Positions 1 through 8,184 of a DNA stretch of 64,000 nucleotides are shown here, piece by piece. The DNA is from Bacillus sp. FJAT-52991. Its GTDB lineage: Bacteria; Bacillota; Bacilli; Bacillales; Domibacillaceae. The notes beneath the pieces are model-generated. The model was not told the origin of the DNA and ran no database searches. It saw nothing but the letters and a program-made list of their open reading frames with translations. Where the stretch lies: assembly GCF_037201805.1 (NCBI RefSeq), contig NZ_CP147404.1, forward strand, positions 2,070,001-2,134,000. Reading direction: 5' to 3'. The position numbers were made by a program, and so were the translations under genes. Positions within the stretch are counted from its first letter, which is position 1. Every line of letters starts with the position of its first letter.

Positions 1-360
1 CAGTTCTTTTTGCTTTAACATAATGTCCCCGTTTTCTAATGCTTTCGGTTCAAACGTGAGCTTATAATCCACGTCACTTGAAAACACAGGTATTTTTCCA
101 TACATAATGACTTCATCTTTCAAGTACATATTCAATTCTATTGGACTATTTTTTGCTTCTTCCTCAATATAGGATTGTATCAGCCTATTTAAATCTTCTT
201 TATTCGACGTCATTTGAAACTCAACCGCACCTTCTAGTGGAGTGGATGTCGGTATCGCATCGTCTTTCATAGGAGAGAACAATATCACACCAATAGCGAT
301 CAACACCAATAAGTTCACCGCTAACACTCCGATAAACGCATATTTCCAAACATTTCTCAT
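1..360 (-). CDS. ypmS: YpmS family protein (DUF2140), C-terminus cut by window edge
   Basis: Reading down from the ATG at 360, the translation begins MRNVWKYAFIGVLAVN and has one N-terminal membrane segment, then an extracytoplasmic part with EGAVEFQMTSNKEDLN. This matches the YpmS/DUF2140 layout: a short membrane anchor and a lipid-binding-like outer domain of unknown role. About 120 codons are in the window. The ATG overlaps the ypmR stop codon as ATGA, so the two are translationally coupled, as in the B. subtilis ypmR-ypmS order. The function is not known. Confidence 0.8.
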   Translation of the reverse strand, partial: MRNVWKYAFIGVLAVNLLVLIAIGVILFSPMKDDAIPTSTPLEGAVEFQMTSNKEDLNRLIQSYIEEEAKNSPIELNMYLKDEVIMYGKIPVFSSDVDYKLTFEPKALENGDIMLKQKEL

Positions 361-1142
361 CTTTTTTCCTCTTTTACATACATAATTTTCTGATTCGTTA
401 ATTCTTCTAACTCTTCCCCTTTAATTGTGTCAAAAATCCGCTCTCCAATCAACTCATACCCCCGATCATTCGGGTGAAATTGATCGTCATAAAACAAATC
501 CTCTTTCGAATTGGTAAACAGATCTTCAACAGGAACAAAGGTCGTTCGATCATACTTTTCTATCGTTTGTTTACTAGTTTCATTCCAATCCTGCAAAATC
601 TCTTCCACTTCTTCTACATCATCAAGCATTTCCATAAACGGATTATATAGACCAACTAATACAATGCCCGCCTCTTGATTACTTTGCCGCACCTTTACAA
701 TAATGTCATTTAATCGCTTTTCATAATCCTTTCTCTCTTGTTCAAATTGTTTCACCTTCAACTCGCCGAAATTTTCTTTAAATACTTTCATAATATCATT
801 TCCGCCAATAGTAATAATCACAAAATCTGCCTTCTTAATCGACTCTTTCACTTTCTGCTCATCTAACCGTTCAAGAAGCTGATCCGTACGATTCCCCTTG
901 ACTCCATAATTCGTAAATGTCGCACTCTTTACTTCTTCCAACTGAACTAAATTATCTTGTAAATAAGGGATATAGCCCCCTGTTTTCGTACTATCTCCTA
1001 TTCCCTCGGTTAAGGAATCTCCTACAGACACTACGCGTAAATCTTTCGGAACTACCTCTACCTCTTTCTCTTGTCCAGAACAGGCAGATAAACTACATAC
1101 GAAAGCAACGACAAGAAGCCATGCTTTCTTCAACTTCCTCAC
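357..1142 (-). CDS. ypmR: SGNH/GDSL-type lipoprotein esterase/lipase YpmR
   Basis: The 261-residue protein has a lipoprotein signal peptide with the lipobox LSAC (Cys21), so it should be anchored outside the membrane. The SGNH hydrolase blocks are in order: GDSL at 41-44 with the nucleophile Ser43, GGND at 113-116, and a C-terminal DQFH with Asp220/His223 completing the triad. The family hydrolyses ester bonds in lipids or other acylated compounds; the substrate here is unknown. It is coupled to ypmS by an ATGA overlap. The listed start is GTG with a poor ribosome-binding site; a TTG three codons downstream is an alternative. Confidence 0.87.
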   Translation of the reverse strand: MRKLKKAWLLVVAFVCSLSACSGQEKEVEVVPKDLRVVSVGDSLTEGIGDSTKTGGYIPYLQDNLVQLEEVKSATFTNYGVKGNRTDQLLERLDEQKVKESIKKADFVIITIGGNDIMKVFKENFGELKVKQFEQERKDYEKRLNDIIVKVRQSNQEAGIVLVGLYNPFMEMLDDVEEVEEILQDWNETSKQTIEKYDRTTFVPVEDLFTNSKEDLFYDDQFHPNDRGYELIGERIFDTIKGEELEELTNQKIMYVKEEKR

Positions 1143-1275
1143 CCCGCTGTATAAAAGTACTCACATTATAGCATATTCTTATTTTGTAAAAAGAATCACA
1201 TGCTCTAAAACTACCATTGGTTTCACTCATATGGTTCATGTATAATAAACCATTATACAGAAAAGGAGTTTTACA

Positions 1276-1794
1276 ATGCGAGTATTCACTTACTTTGTCG
1301 TTCTCAGTAGTTTGCTTTTGCTAATCGCCGGCTGCTCTTCTGCTAGTAATGAAGAAAGTGAAGGCCAAAGAGCCACTGAGTCTGAATCCCATTCGGATCA
1401 TATGCATACCCAGCCAAACGGCGACCTCCAAGAAGAAACCACTTCCGTTGATGAAATGCCAAAATTCTTACAAGATAAAGATGATCAAATGCAAACCATT
1501 TATCTAGCAGCAGCCAAAAACCCAGAAGTACTAGAATCCATGCCATGCTATTGCGGCTGCGGCGAATCAGCTGATCACAAAAGCAACTTAAACTGCTTCG
1601 TAGCTGAGATCAATGAAGAAAAAGTCGTATGGGACGACCACGGCACAAGATGCGGCGTCTGCCTTGAAATCGCAGCCGAATCTGTCCTCATGCACCAAGA
1701 AGGCAAATCCTTAAAAGAAATCCGCGACTACATTGACAACAAATACAACGACGGCTATGCCGAACCAACCCCAACGCCAATGCCTGCTGCTTAA
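1276..1794 (+). CDS. PCYCGC-motif lipoprotein
   Basis: A 172-residue protein starting at ATG after AAAGGAG. The signal peptide ends in the lipobox IAGC (Cys20), followed by a low-complexity Ser/Glu/His linker. The core carries PCYCGCG at 90-96 and further cysteines at 107, 126 and 129, the hallmark of the PCYCGC-motif family (PF13798). Its role is undescribed; the clustered cysteines suggest metal binding or redox chemistry outside the membrane. It is transcribed divergently from ypmR. The 15-bp terminator at 1956-1998 lies downstream. Confidence 0.82.
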   Translation: MRVFTYFVVLSSLLLLIAGCSSASNEESEGQRATESESHSDHMHTQPNGDLQEETTSVDEMPKFLQDKDDQMQTIYLAAAKNPEVLESMPCYCGCGESADHKSNLNCFVAEINEEKVVWDDHGTRCGVCLEIAAESVLMHQEGKSLKEIRDYIDNKYNDGYAEPTPTPMPAA

Positions 1795-1940
1795 GGAAAA
1801 GCGGAAGGCGCTTGTTCATCGGCGACAAGCAAAAGACGAGCTGGTTGAAAGGTTGCTCTTTAACCTTTTGGACAGCTTGGCTTTTGACCTCGAGCCAATA
1901 GCGCCTGTAGCTGGACAACACGAAAAGCGGAGCCGACTGT
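1795..1940. repeat. Bacillaceae intergenic repeat (single copy here)
   Basis: Directly after the PCYCGC gene stop lies a block with segments such as AAAGCGGAAGGCGC, CGACAAGC, AAGGTTGCTCTTTAACCTT and TAGCTGGACAA. From memory, near-identical blocks recur between genes in many Bacillaceae genomes. GC content is higher than in the flanks, and internal inverted repeats (AAGGTT/AACCTT) imply a folded transcript. An ORF can be read across it but has no protein-like features. There is only one copy in this window, so the call rests on recall of the sequence type. Confidence 0.45.
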
Positions 1941-1955
1941 TTAAATACCACAAAC

Positions 1956-1998
1956 AAGTCCCAGTCCGACCACATAACATGGAGTCGGACTGGGACTT
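1956..1998 (+). terminator. Intrinsic terminator, 15-bp perfect stem
   Basis: The arms 1956-1970 and 1984-1998 are exact reverse complements (AAGTCCCAGTCCGAC), with a 13-nt loop and a T/A-rich TATTTATT tail. It ends transcription of the PCYCGC gene and marks the left edge of the accessory island. Confidence 0.88.
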
Positions 1999-2017
1999 TA
2001 TTTATTAGGTGTATTCA

Positions 2018-2164
2018 ATGGATACAAATCATTCACAATATAGGCTAAAAATAAAGGAATTTATTCAATCGGAGAAACCTTTCTTCCGAACAAGAAAGAT
2101 CTTACCTGTGTCCCGTGCGCTTCAAAACGATAAGATACGAAAAAGGTTGTCTCATTTCAATTAA
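2018..2164 (+). CDS. Possible small ORF or gene remnant, 48 aa
   Basis: ATG to TAA gives a 48-residue basic peptide beginning MDTNHSQYRLKIKEF and ending KRLSHFN. It lies between the terminator and the convergent gene at 2172. There is no clear ribosome-binding site. The amino-acid mix looks coding, so it may be the tail of a decayed gene. I do not recognise it. Confidence 0.25.
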   Translation: MDTNHSQYRLKIKEFIQSEKPFFRTRKILPVSRALQNDKIRKRLSHFN

Positions 2165-2171
2165 GCACCTT

Positions 2172-2624
2172 TTAGTCTTGAATTAAAACACCATATCTAT
2201 TTTGCTTTCCCATCCATGAACTAACATCACGCCACTTAAGACTCTTCGAAGAAATCCAATTTTCAGCACCATGAGTAACACCATCAGGTTCCCATTCATA
2301 GTCATCAACCCAATAAAATAGACCATTGTGCAATATTATTTTTGCTTCATAAATGATTGAATCATAATTTATCGGACTTGGAACAATGTGAAATTGGGTT
2401 ACACCTTCAAAAAGTATTTCTATCGCAGAAGGGTTACAAAACTGTCTTTGGAAGAGGATTCTTACATTAGTATCAAGTTCTGTTGACATACCCATCGATA
2501 AATCTTCATCAACATAACTTTCAGTCCACATATATAATTCCTTTAAACAACTATCATGAAATCCTCCAAATAACTTTAAGAGGTTTTCAATATCTTTACT
2601 ATCTTTGACTTCTTTCCAATCCAT
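2172..2624 (-). CDS. Hypothetical FHDSCL-motif protein, immunity-like
   Basis: A soluble 150-residue acidic protein with the N-terminal block GGFHDSCLKEL and many Trp and Asp residues. Proteins of this look occur in Firmicutes accessory regions, often near toxin or defence genes, but I cannot name a family. The ATG at 2624 has GGTG at a suitable distance and is preferred to the ATG four codons upstream. Codon use is AT-rich like the rest of the island. The immunity role is inference. Confidence 0.6.
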   Translation of the reverse strand: MDWKEVKDSKDIENLLKLFGGFHDSCLKELYMWTESYVDEDLSMGMSTELDTNVRILFQRQFCNPSAIEILFEGVTQFHIVPSPINYDSIIYEAKIILHNGLFYWVDDYEWEPDGVTHGAENWISSKSLKWRDVSSWMGKQNRYGVLIQD

Positions 2625-2708
2625 AAAAATCACCATCTTTTTTATATAGCATCCTCCATTATCCTGCTTATTACAGAACAGGAACGCACCTTTTAGTTCT
2701 ATAAGAAG

Positions 2709-2933
2709 TTATTTGTTAATTGTTTCTTTTAACTCTTTATACAAAACATTTGGTTCGACTTCTAATCCAATTAGTTTTGCATTCCAATTAACACCAACTA
2801 ACAAACCATCTTCATCCATTCCATTTAGCCAACTATTCATAAACTCTTCTAAAGGTATCGCTGACGGCTTATAATCCGACCATTCCTCTATCGCACATTG
2901 ACGAGCATATGCCTCATCCGACCAAAAAAGCAT
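2709..2933 (-). pseudogene. DUF2750 protein fragment (N-terminus missing)
   Basis: The 74 residues contain FWSDEAYARQCAIEEW and a segment reading DEDGLLVGVNWNAKLIG, matching the C-terminal two thirds of DUF2750 proteins, which are usually about 95-130 residues. The frame stays open upstream for about eight codons (FHLEIPVV) and then meets a TAA. No start with a good ribosome-binding site is visible. I read it as a 5'-truncated relic; a short functional version cannot be excluded. Confidence 0.55.
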
Positions 2934-3047
2934 AACAACTGGTATTTCCAGGTGAAAAGTTTAACCTGTTTCTTTTGGTTCAACACTCAACATGTGGTGA
3001 GTACTAAAAGTGACAAATTATTTAAGATGAAGTTGACTCACCTATAA

Positions 3048-4976
3048 TCATTTAAAAACTAGGGATTTGACCTTAATATTATTTATAGTAAGAATATATG
3101 ATATAAGTTTATCCAAATTTCTTTTCAAATCTGCTAACATTTCTCCATTAGGTTTTTCTATCTCACTAGGACTTTCTTGGAAATATATAGAACCTAAGTT
3201 TCTAAAAATATATCTTGCTAAATCATTTTTATGGATTATTGTTCCACTATCTTTTTTCACACCACTAATTCCTCTACTCTCTAAAATTTCTCCTACACCT
3301 TGAGTTTGAGAATATACATCCCAATCTATCTCACTATTTATTCCCGTAATTTTTGAAGCACGCTGTGACGATCTTTCAGTGTAGAAATTTTTCAATAGTT
3401 GTGGATGCACATAATTTTCTAATTCTTTTCCCTCTAGAATCCATAAATTTATTACCTCTTTAACGTTATCGCTATTTATATCTGCTAAACAATTCTCTCT
3501 AAGAATTGGATTTAAAGAATTTATTTGATTTAGTTCTTCTCCAATTCTTATCATTCTCTCATGCTTAGCAGAACCTATCGCAGCATTGTCTGAATCCACT
3601 ACTACAAATGGATTAGGATTTACTTTTAAGACTTTGAGTACTAATTCCTCTTCTAAAATCTCAATTGGAGTTTCCTGTTCTGCAAATCCATAATGTCCAA
3701 TATTGCTTCCTCCTGTTAGTAAAATTGAATAATGTAATCCTTCGATTAAGTTATTTTCTATATCATTATTTTCTTTAAAAATTGGATAATAAGCTTTTAA
3801 CCATGCTCTTAACCAAAACATCTCTGAAGGACCTTCAACCCAAATAACCGTATTAGATAATAATGCATCACCAGGAATTACACCTAATTCATTACAAACT
3901 TCTCTAAATTTATTTATGCCTTCATTATTTCTAAAAAAGTTTTCAAAGTTACATTTCCCGTCATTTTTATTAAATCTATATAATATATCTTCTTTATCGG
4001 CACACTCCAATACAGTAGGAGAATGAGTCGCTAATACATATTGAGAATTTCCATGCGTTCTAATAAGTTGAATAAGTTGTCTTACTAACCCCGGTTGTAA
4101 GTGACTTTCTATCTCATCAATTAATATTATTTCTTTTTTATTTCTTACTATTTCCATAAGTAGAATATATAACATGGTATACCCTGTTCCAATTTCCTCC
4201 GAAGAAAATTGAAAATAATCAAAAGTGAACTTTAATTGTTTCTTTTCAATGTCAGCTACTACTTCGCTTGGATCATCTAAATTGAATACATTTTTCAACC
4301 ATTCTCTTACTTGTTTTTTACATCTACCTATTTCTGCTTGTGAACGATTTTCATGAAGCCATTTAAGTATTTCTGAACCATTTTTATAAAAATCCGATTC
4401 TCTTCTATCAAACGATCGAATTGCATCAAAGACCATAACTCTAGAACTTACTTCTATATACATAGTCTTACATAACATTTCTATTTCATCTTTACTCATT
4501 CCTAAAGAACTCGACAAAGGATTGGAAGAATTGTAAATAAAATCATTTTTACTTTTATCAAATTCGTGAGAATATGAATTTTCTTTGCCAAGCTTTAAAC
4601 AACAAACAAAATTCCCATTTATTTTCCTTACTTCAATACATAGTTTGATAGTCGACCACGGTAATATTTTTACTAACTCAACAATTTGACTTCCATTAAA
4701 CACACTAGTATTAATATCAAATTCTAACGTTATAGGGGATTCTATATTTAAATTATTAAAATCACTGTCCTGAAAATCCTCTAATGAAAATTTATTTGAG
4801 AACGTTCCACTCACATTGTATTTTAAAATTGAAAATGCTCTTGTAATCAACGATTTCCCTGAATTATTTGGACCAACAAGAAATGTTATATTATTAATAT
4901 TCGCAAACTCTATAACTGCTTCATCTTCAAAACCTCTATAGTTTTTTAAACTTACACTATTTATAAATCTACTCAT
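3048..4976 (-). CDS. OLD-like ATPase with TOPRIM nuclease domain (defence module, gene 2)
   Basis: A protein of 642 residues from the ATG at 4976. The N-terminal ABC/SMC-type ATPase has Walker A GPNNSGKS (about 35-42), a signature-like FSSEEIGTGY, Walker B IILIDEIE (about 282-290) and the switch THSP (about 317-320). The C-terminal TOPRIM domain shows VEGPSE (about 380), the DSD metal motif (461-463) and GKELENY (about 516-522). This is the OLD family layout of ATP-regulated endonucleases such as Gabija GajA and the P2 Old protein. The start overlaps the upstream HerA-like gene by 8 bases (ATGAGTAG), so the two should be made together. No UvrD-like GajB partner is present. Target and trigger are unknown. 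Confidence 0.87.
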   Translation of the reverse strand: MSRFINSVSLKNYRGFEDEAVIEFANINNITFLVGPNNSGKSLITRAFSILKYNVSGTFSNKFSLEDFQDSDFNNLNIESPITLEFDINTSVFNGSQIVELVKILPWSTIKLCIEVRKINGNFVCCLKLGKENSYSHEFDKSKNDFIYNSSNPLSSSLGMSKDEIEMLCKTMYIEVSSRVMVFDAIRSFDRRESDFYKNGSEILKWLHENRSQAEIGRCKKQVREWLKNVFNLDDPSEVVADIEKKQLKFTFDYFQFSSEEIGTGYTMLYILLMEIVRNKKEIILIDEIESHLQPGLVRQLIQLIRTHGNSQYVLATHSPTVLECADKEDILYRFNKNDGKCNFENFFRNNEGINKFREVCNELGVIPGDALLSNTVIWVEGPSEMFWLRAWLKAYYPIFKENNDIENNLIEGLHYSILLTGGSNIGHYGFAEQETPIEILEEELVLKVLKVNPNPFVVVDSDNAAIGSAKHERMIRIGEELNQINSLNPILRENCLADINSDNVKEVINLWILEGKELENYVHPQLLKNFYTERSSQRASKITGINSEIDWDVYSQTQGVGEILESRGISGVKKDSGTIIHKNDLARYIFRNLGSIYFQESPSEIEKPNGEMLADLKRNLDKLISYILTINNIKVKSLVFK

Positions 4977-6798
4977 TTTCTTTAACATCCCACCATCTAA
5001 ATATTGTTTTACTAATATCATATGAATCTAGCGGTTTTGACCAAGCTTCTTTAAATGAAACATCATTAGAATTAGGAGCAGGGTTAGGCTTATCAATAAT
5101 TCCTTTTATAGGTAATGGAACACATTCCCCCACTATTAGTGTCTCACCATTCTGAAAAAGAGGAATCATATTAGTCAATGCACTTAAATGATCAGGTAAA
5201 ACGTGTCTAATAAATGCTTGATCTTCTGGATTAGTAACCCTTAAAACAAAAAAGTTAGAACACTGAGAAATTATTGTTGAAGATAAATCTGAAGGCCGTT
5301 GGCTAATTATCAGCTGTGTTATACCATATTTCCTTCCTTCTTTTGCTATTCTTTCAATATATTTTTTGGTTAATCTTGTATTTGATGTAGTTTCTTTTGG
5401 AATATAATTATGTGCTTCTTCAAATACTAAATAAAAAGGTAACGTATTTGAATTTTCTTCCCATAACTTAAACTCAAAACATATTCTACTAACAATTCCA
5501 ATTATTACCGGTGTTACTTCTGATGGAATTTTTGAAAGATCAAGAATTGTAAGTTGGGCTTTATCTTCGTCCTTAGGAATACACAATAAATTCTCTAGAT
5601 AGCTTTTGATAAATAAAGAATCCTCTACATCATCCTGAAATAAAAATGTAAACCTTCTATCGTTTCTTATACTTGAAATTTTTTCGATTACTTGATTTAG
5701 TTTACCAAAATAATTAAGATCTTGATTAACTTTATCTTGTCCTTTTCCTGGCCTATCAACATTCGTATTTCCCTGACTTACTAAGAAATCAGTGCCATCT
5801 TCATTTAGAGCTAACGCATTATCGGACCTCCAAATTGTTCTTCTATTCAACTTAGTAATATCATCCAATAACATATCAATATCAAAATATATAGGTGAGT
5901 TTATACTTATCTTTTCTATATCTCCAACTTGAGTTTTAATCTTATCATGTTCTTTTTCTTTTAATTTCAATATTTGCTCTTTTAATATCCTTATACCGTC
6001 GCCATTCTTAGTACTATCCATATCACCTAAAAATATAGATTGAAATTCTTCAAAATTTAACAACCAATAAGGTAGCTTAAAACCATTTGAATTGATTTTA
6101 TTTACCCTTTTTGAAAATTCTTCAGAATTAAATGCAGCTGAGTATTCGTCATGTAAATCAAAAAATAATATATGACTGTATTGATATTCTTTTAATATTT
6201 TTTGTAATATACTTGCTACTGTGCTAGATTTACCTGATCCAGTAGAACCTAAAATTACCGAATGTTTACCTAAAAACTTATCAATATGTATTGCTACTTC
6301 TTCACTTTCTATTCCAGCAACATTTCCTACTTTAATCCCTTCTCCGTTAGAAAGTGAAAACAAGGATTTTTTTTCATCCGAAGTTAGGAGGTAACATTTT
6401 GAGTTAAATCTTGGATAATGCCCTATACCTCGTTGGAATTTTAAGCGGTCTTCAATAGATTTATCTTGATACCCAATTATTTTTGCAATGGCCACTGCTT
6501 TATTTTTATCATTTGAAACTGATTGATTTGTAAATTGATTTTGATTATTCGCAACATCTTCATACGATGTAACCAACTTAACTTCTTCAAAAATGCCAAA
6601 GTGAATATTATTTGAATCCAAATCACCGATTAAAAATATATCTCCTACAATTCCAACATGCATTTTTACTACTTTTCCATCAATTATAATTTGCTGTTCT
6701 AAATTTCTTTGTAACAAATCCTTATTTAACTCAATAATTAGATTCATTCCAGAAATCGAAACTACTTGACCAAAATGATCGTCCTTAGCGCTTATCAA
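4969..6798 (-). CDS. HerA/FtsK-like hexameric ATPase (DUF87) (defence module, gene 1)
   Basis: A protein of 609 residues. An N-terminal beta-rich HAS-barrel-like part precedes Walker A GSTGSGKS (about 184-191), Walker B FYLVFEEAH (about 455-463), a conserved KEGRKYG arginine-finger segment and the sensor QRPSDLSS (about 500). These define HerA DNA translocases. In bacteria HerA proteins often pair with a nuclease or NADase effector in anti-phage operons; here the partner is the downstream OLD-like protein. I chose the TTG at 6798 because AAGGAGG lies seven bases upstream; an in-frame ATG at 6855 has no such site. The gene is very AT-rich, suggesting horizontal acquisition. Confidence 0.87.
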   Translation of the reverse strand: MISAKDDHFGQVVSISGMNLIIELNKDLLQRNLEQQIIIDGKVVKMHVGIVGDIFLIGDLDSNNIHFGIFEEVKLVTSYEDVANNQNQFTNQSVSNDKNKAVAIAKIIGYQDKSIEDRLKFQRGIGHYPRFNSKCYLLTSDEKKSLFSLSNGEGIKVGNVAGIESEEVAIHIDKFLGKHSVILGSTGSGKSSTVASILQKILKEYQYSHILFFDLHDEYSAAFNSEEFSKRVNKINSNGFKLPYWLLNFEEFQSIFLGDMDSTKNGDGIRILKEQILKLKEKEHDKIKTQVGDIEKISINSPIYFDIDMLLDDITKLNRRTIWRSDNALALNEDGTDFLVSQGNTNVDRPGKGQDKVNQDLNYFGKLNQVIEKISSIRNDRRFTFLFQDDVEDSLFIKSYLENLLCIPKDEDKAQLTILDLSKIPSEVTPVIIGIVSRICFEFKLWEENSNTLPFYLVFEEAHNYIPKETTSNTRLTKKYIERIAKEGRKYGITQLIISQRPSDLSSTIISQCSNFFVLRVTNPEDQAFIRHVLPDHLSALTNMIPLFQNGETLIVGECVPLPIKGIIDKPNPAPNSNDVSFKEAWSKPLDSYDISKTIFRWWDVKENE

Positions 6799-6955
6799 AT
6801 TAATTCCTCCTTCTTTCAACAAATATAGCCACTTTATTTTACCATTAAATAACACATATGAAGTTTCATTTCTTAAAGAAAATTTTTGTTAATACTCAAC
6901 GATATTTAACCATCAGGACCTATCGCTATATTTTATTTTAATCCCATTACAAATT

Positions 6956-6993
6956 AAAAACCCAAGCATTAGAAGCGAATCTAATACTCGGGT
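6956..6993 (-). terminator. Intrinsic terminator of the degV-family gene
   Basis: On the minus strand a 14-bp stem (ACCCGAGTATTAGA against TCTAATGCTTGGGT, two G-U pairs) is followed by TTTTT. It sits just after the DegV gene and marks the right edge of the island. Confidence 0.85.
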
Positions 6994-7011
6994 CATTCAT
7001 TTCATCTTTTG

Positions 7012-7854
7012 TTATTTCGCCCAATACATAATCGCCATGGCGCCAAGGCCAGTATGGGTGGAGATAATTGGCGTAGTCGTATCTATGTCGATATCTTCAA
7101 AACCGGTCAATTCAATCACTTTGTCCCTCAACTTGCGAGTTAATTCGTATCCATCTGCATGAGCTAAACCTACTCTCATCAATTCTTTACCGTTTAACTC
7201 TTCCGCTAGCTGCTTCGATAAAAATTTAATCACTTGTGCATGGCTGCGGACTTTTGTCACAGGGGTTACTTCAGCAGTATCCAGATTACAAATCGGTTTA
7301 ATATTTAATAAAGAACCGATAAATCCTGTCGCTTTTCCAATGCGGCCGCCTTTAATTAAGTTTTCTAACGTATCGACAACAATATAGAGCTTCGTTTGCG
7401 AACGAATTTCAGCTAATTTAGCAACGATCTCATCCATTGTTCGCCCTTCTTCAGCCATTTTTGCCGCTTCTATTACTTGGAAAGATAAGGCTTTAGAAAT
7501 ATACTCAGAATCCACAACCGTCACATTCGATTGGCTCATTTCAGCGGCTTGCTGGGCAGAGCGAACCGTTCCGCTCATTTTGCCTGTCATATGAATCGAT
7601 AAAATTTCACTGCCATCCTTACCAAGCTCATCATACACTTCTAAAAAACGGCCGACAGGGGGCTGCGAACTTTTCGGTAGCTCTTTCGCTTGCTGCATTT
7701 TCACTAGGAATTCATCGGGTGAAATTTCAACCCCATCTAAATAAGATTCACCGTCTATTAAAATCGTCAATGGCACGTTAGTAATTCCGTATGCCTCTAA
7801 ATCACTTTGTCTTATATCTGCGGACGAATCGGTCACTATTTTTATTTTTCTCAT
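7012..7854 (-). CDS. DegV family fatty-acid-binding protein
   Basis: The 280 residues show the DegV signature: an N-terminal KIVTDSSADI, the central HMTGKMSGTVRSAQ and a C-terminal HTGLGAMAIMYWAK. DegV proteins bind a fatty acid in a two-domain cleft. In Gram-positive bacteria the FakB subfamily presents it to the kinase FakA for phospholipid synthesis. No kinase gene is adjacent. The gene appears to be a single transcription unit with its own terminator. The exact paralogue (DegV, YitS or another) cannot be decided here. Confidence 0.88.
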   Translation of the reverse strand: MRKIKIVTDSSADIRQSDLEAYGITNVPLTILIDGESYLDGVEISPDEFLVKMQQAKELPKSSQPPVGRFLEVYDELGKDGSEILSIHMTGKMSGTVRSAQQAAEMSQSNVTVVDSEYISKALSFQVIEAAKMAEEGRTMDEIVAKLAEIRSQTKLYIVVDTLENLIKGGRIGKATGFIGSLLNIKPICNLDTAEVTPVTKVRSHAQVIKFLSKQLAEELNGKELMRVGLAHADGYELTRKLRDKVIELTGFEDIDIDTTTPIISTHTGLGAMAIMYWAK

Positions 7855-7989
7855 GCTTACACATCCTAACTATACAGTCAATCTCCTCATATTATACCGT
7901 TAAAATGAAAGGAAGTTAAATATATTTACTTATTTTGATGAGTTTTCCTAAGATCCATATGACAAGCTTGAAAAAAAGGGACGCTTCAA

Positions 7990-8095
7990 TCAGCGGGCGA
8001 CTGATTCGAGGCGATTCGCGACCGATTTTTCAGGATCTCCGCCCAATTCGGAGTGATTGGCGACTGATTTTCTCACCATTGCGACTAAAAAGAGC
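7990..8095. repeat. Intergenic cluster of GCGACTGATT-like motifs
   Basis: In the 330-bp gap between two minus-strand genes, GCGACTGATT occurs at 7997-8006 and 8060-8069, GCGACCGATT at 8018-8027 and GCGACTAAAA at 8081-8090. The spacing is irregular. An open frame crosses it but is rich in Arg and Ser with no protein-like pattern, so I treat it as repeat-type intergenic DNA of unknown role. Confidence 0.35.
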
Positions 8096-8124
8096 ACTTT
8101 ACCGACTAATCCCCTCATCTAATA

Positions 8125-8177
8125 GAAAAAAAGGAACTGTCTATAAGCCGAACAATCGACTTATAAGACAGCTCCTT
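8125..8177 (-). terminator. Intrinsic terminator of the ABC-transporter operon
   Basis: On the minus strand, AAGGAGCTGTCTTATAAG pairs with CTTATAGACAGTTCCTT around a short loop and is followed by TTTTTTTC. It lies just after the ATPase gene stop. Confidence 0.9.
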
Positions 8178-8184
8178 CTCTTTT

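Noticed and set aside
3048..6798. Gabija defence system
   Set aside because: The OLD-like protein resembles GajA, but there is no UvrD/PcrA-like GajB; the partner is a HerA ATPase.
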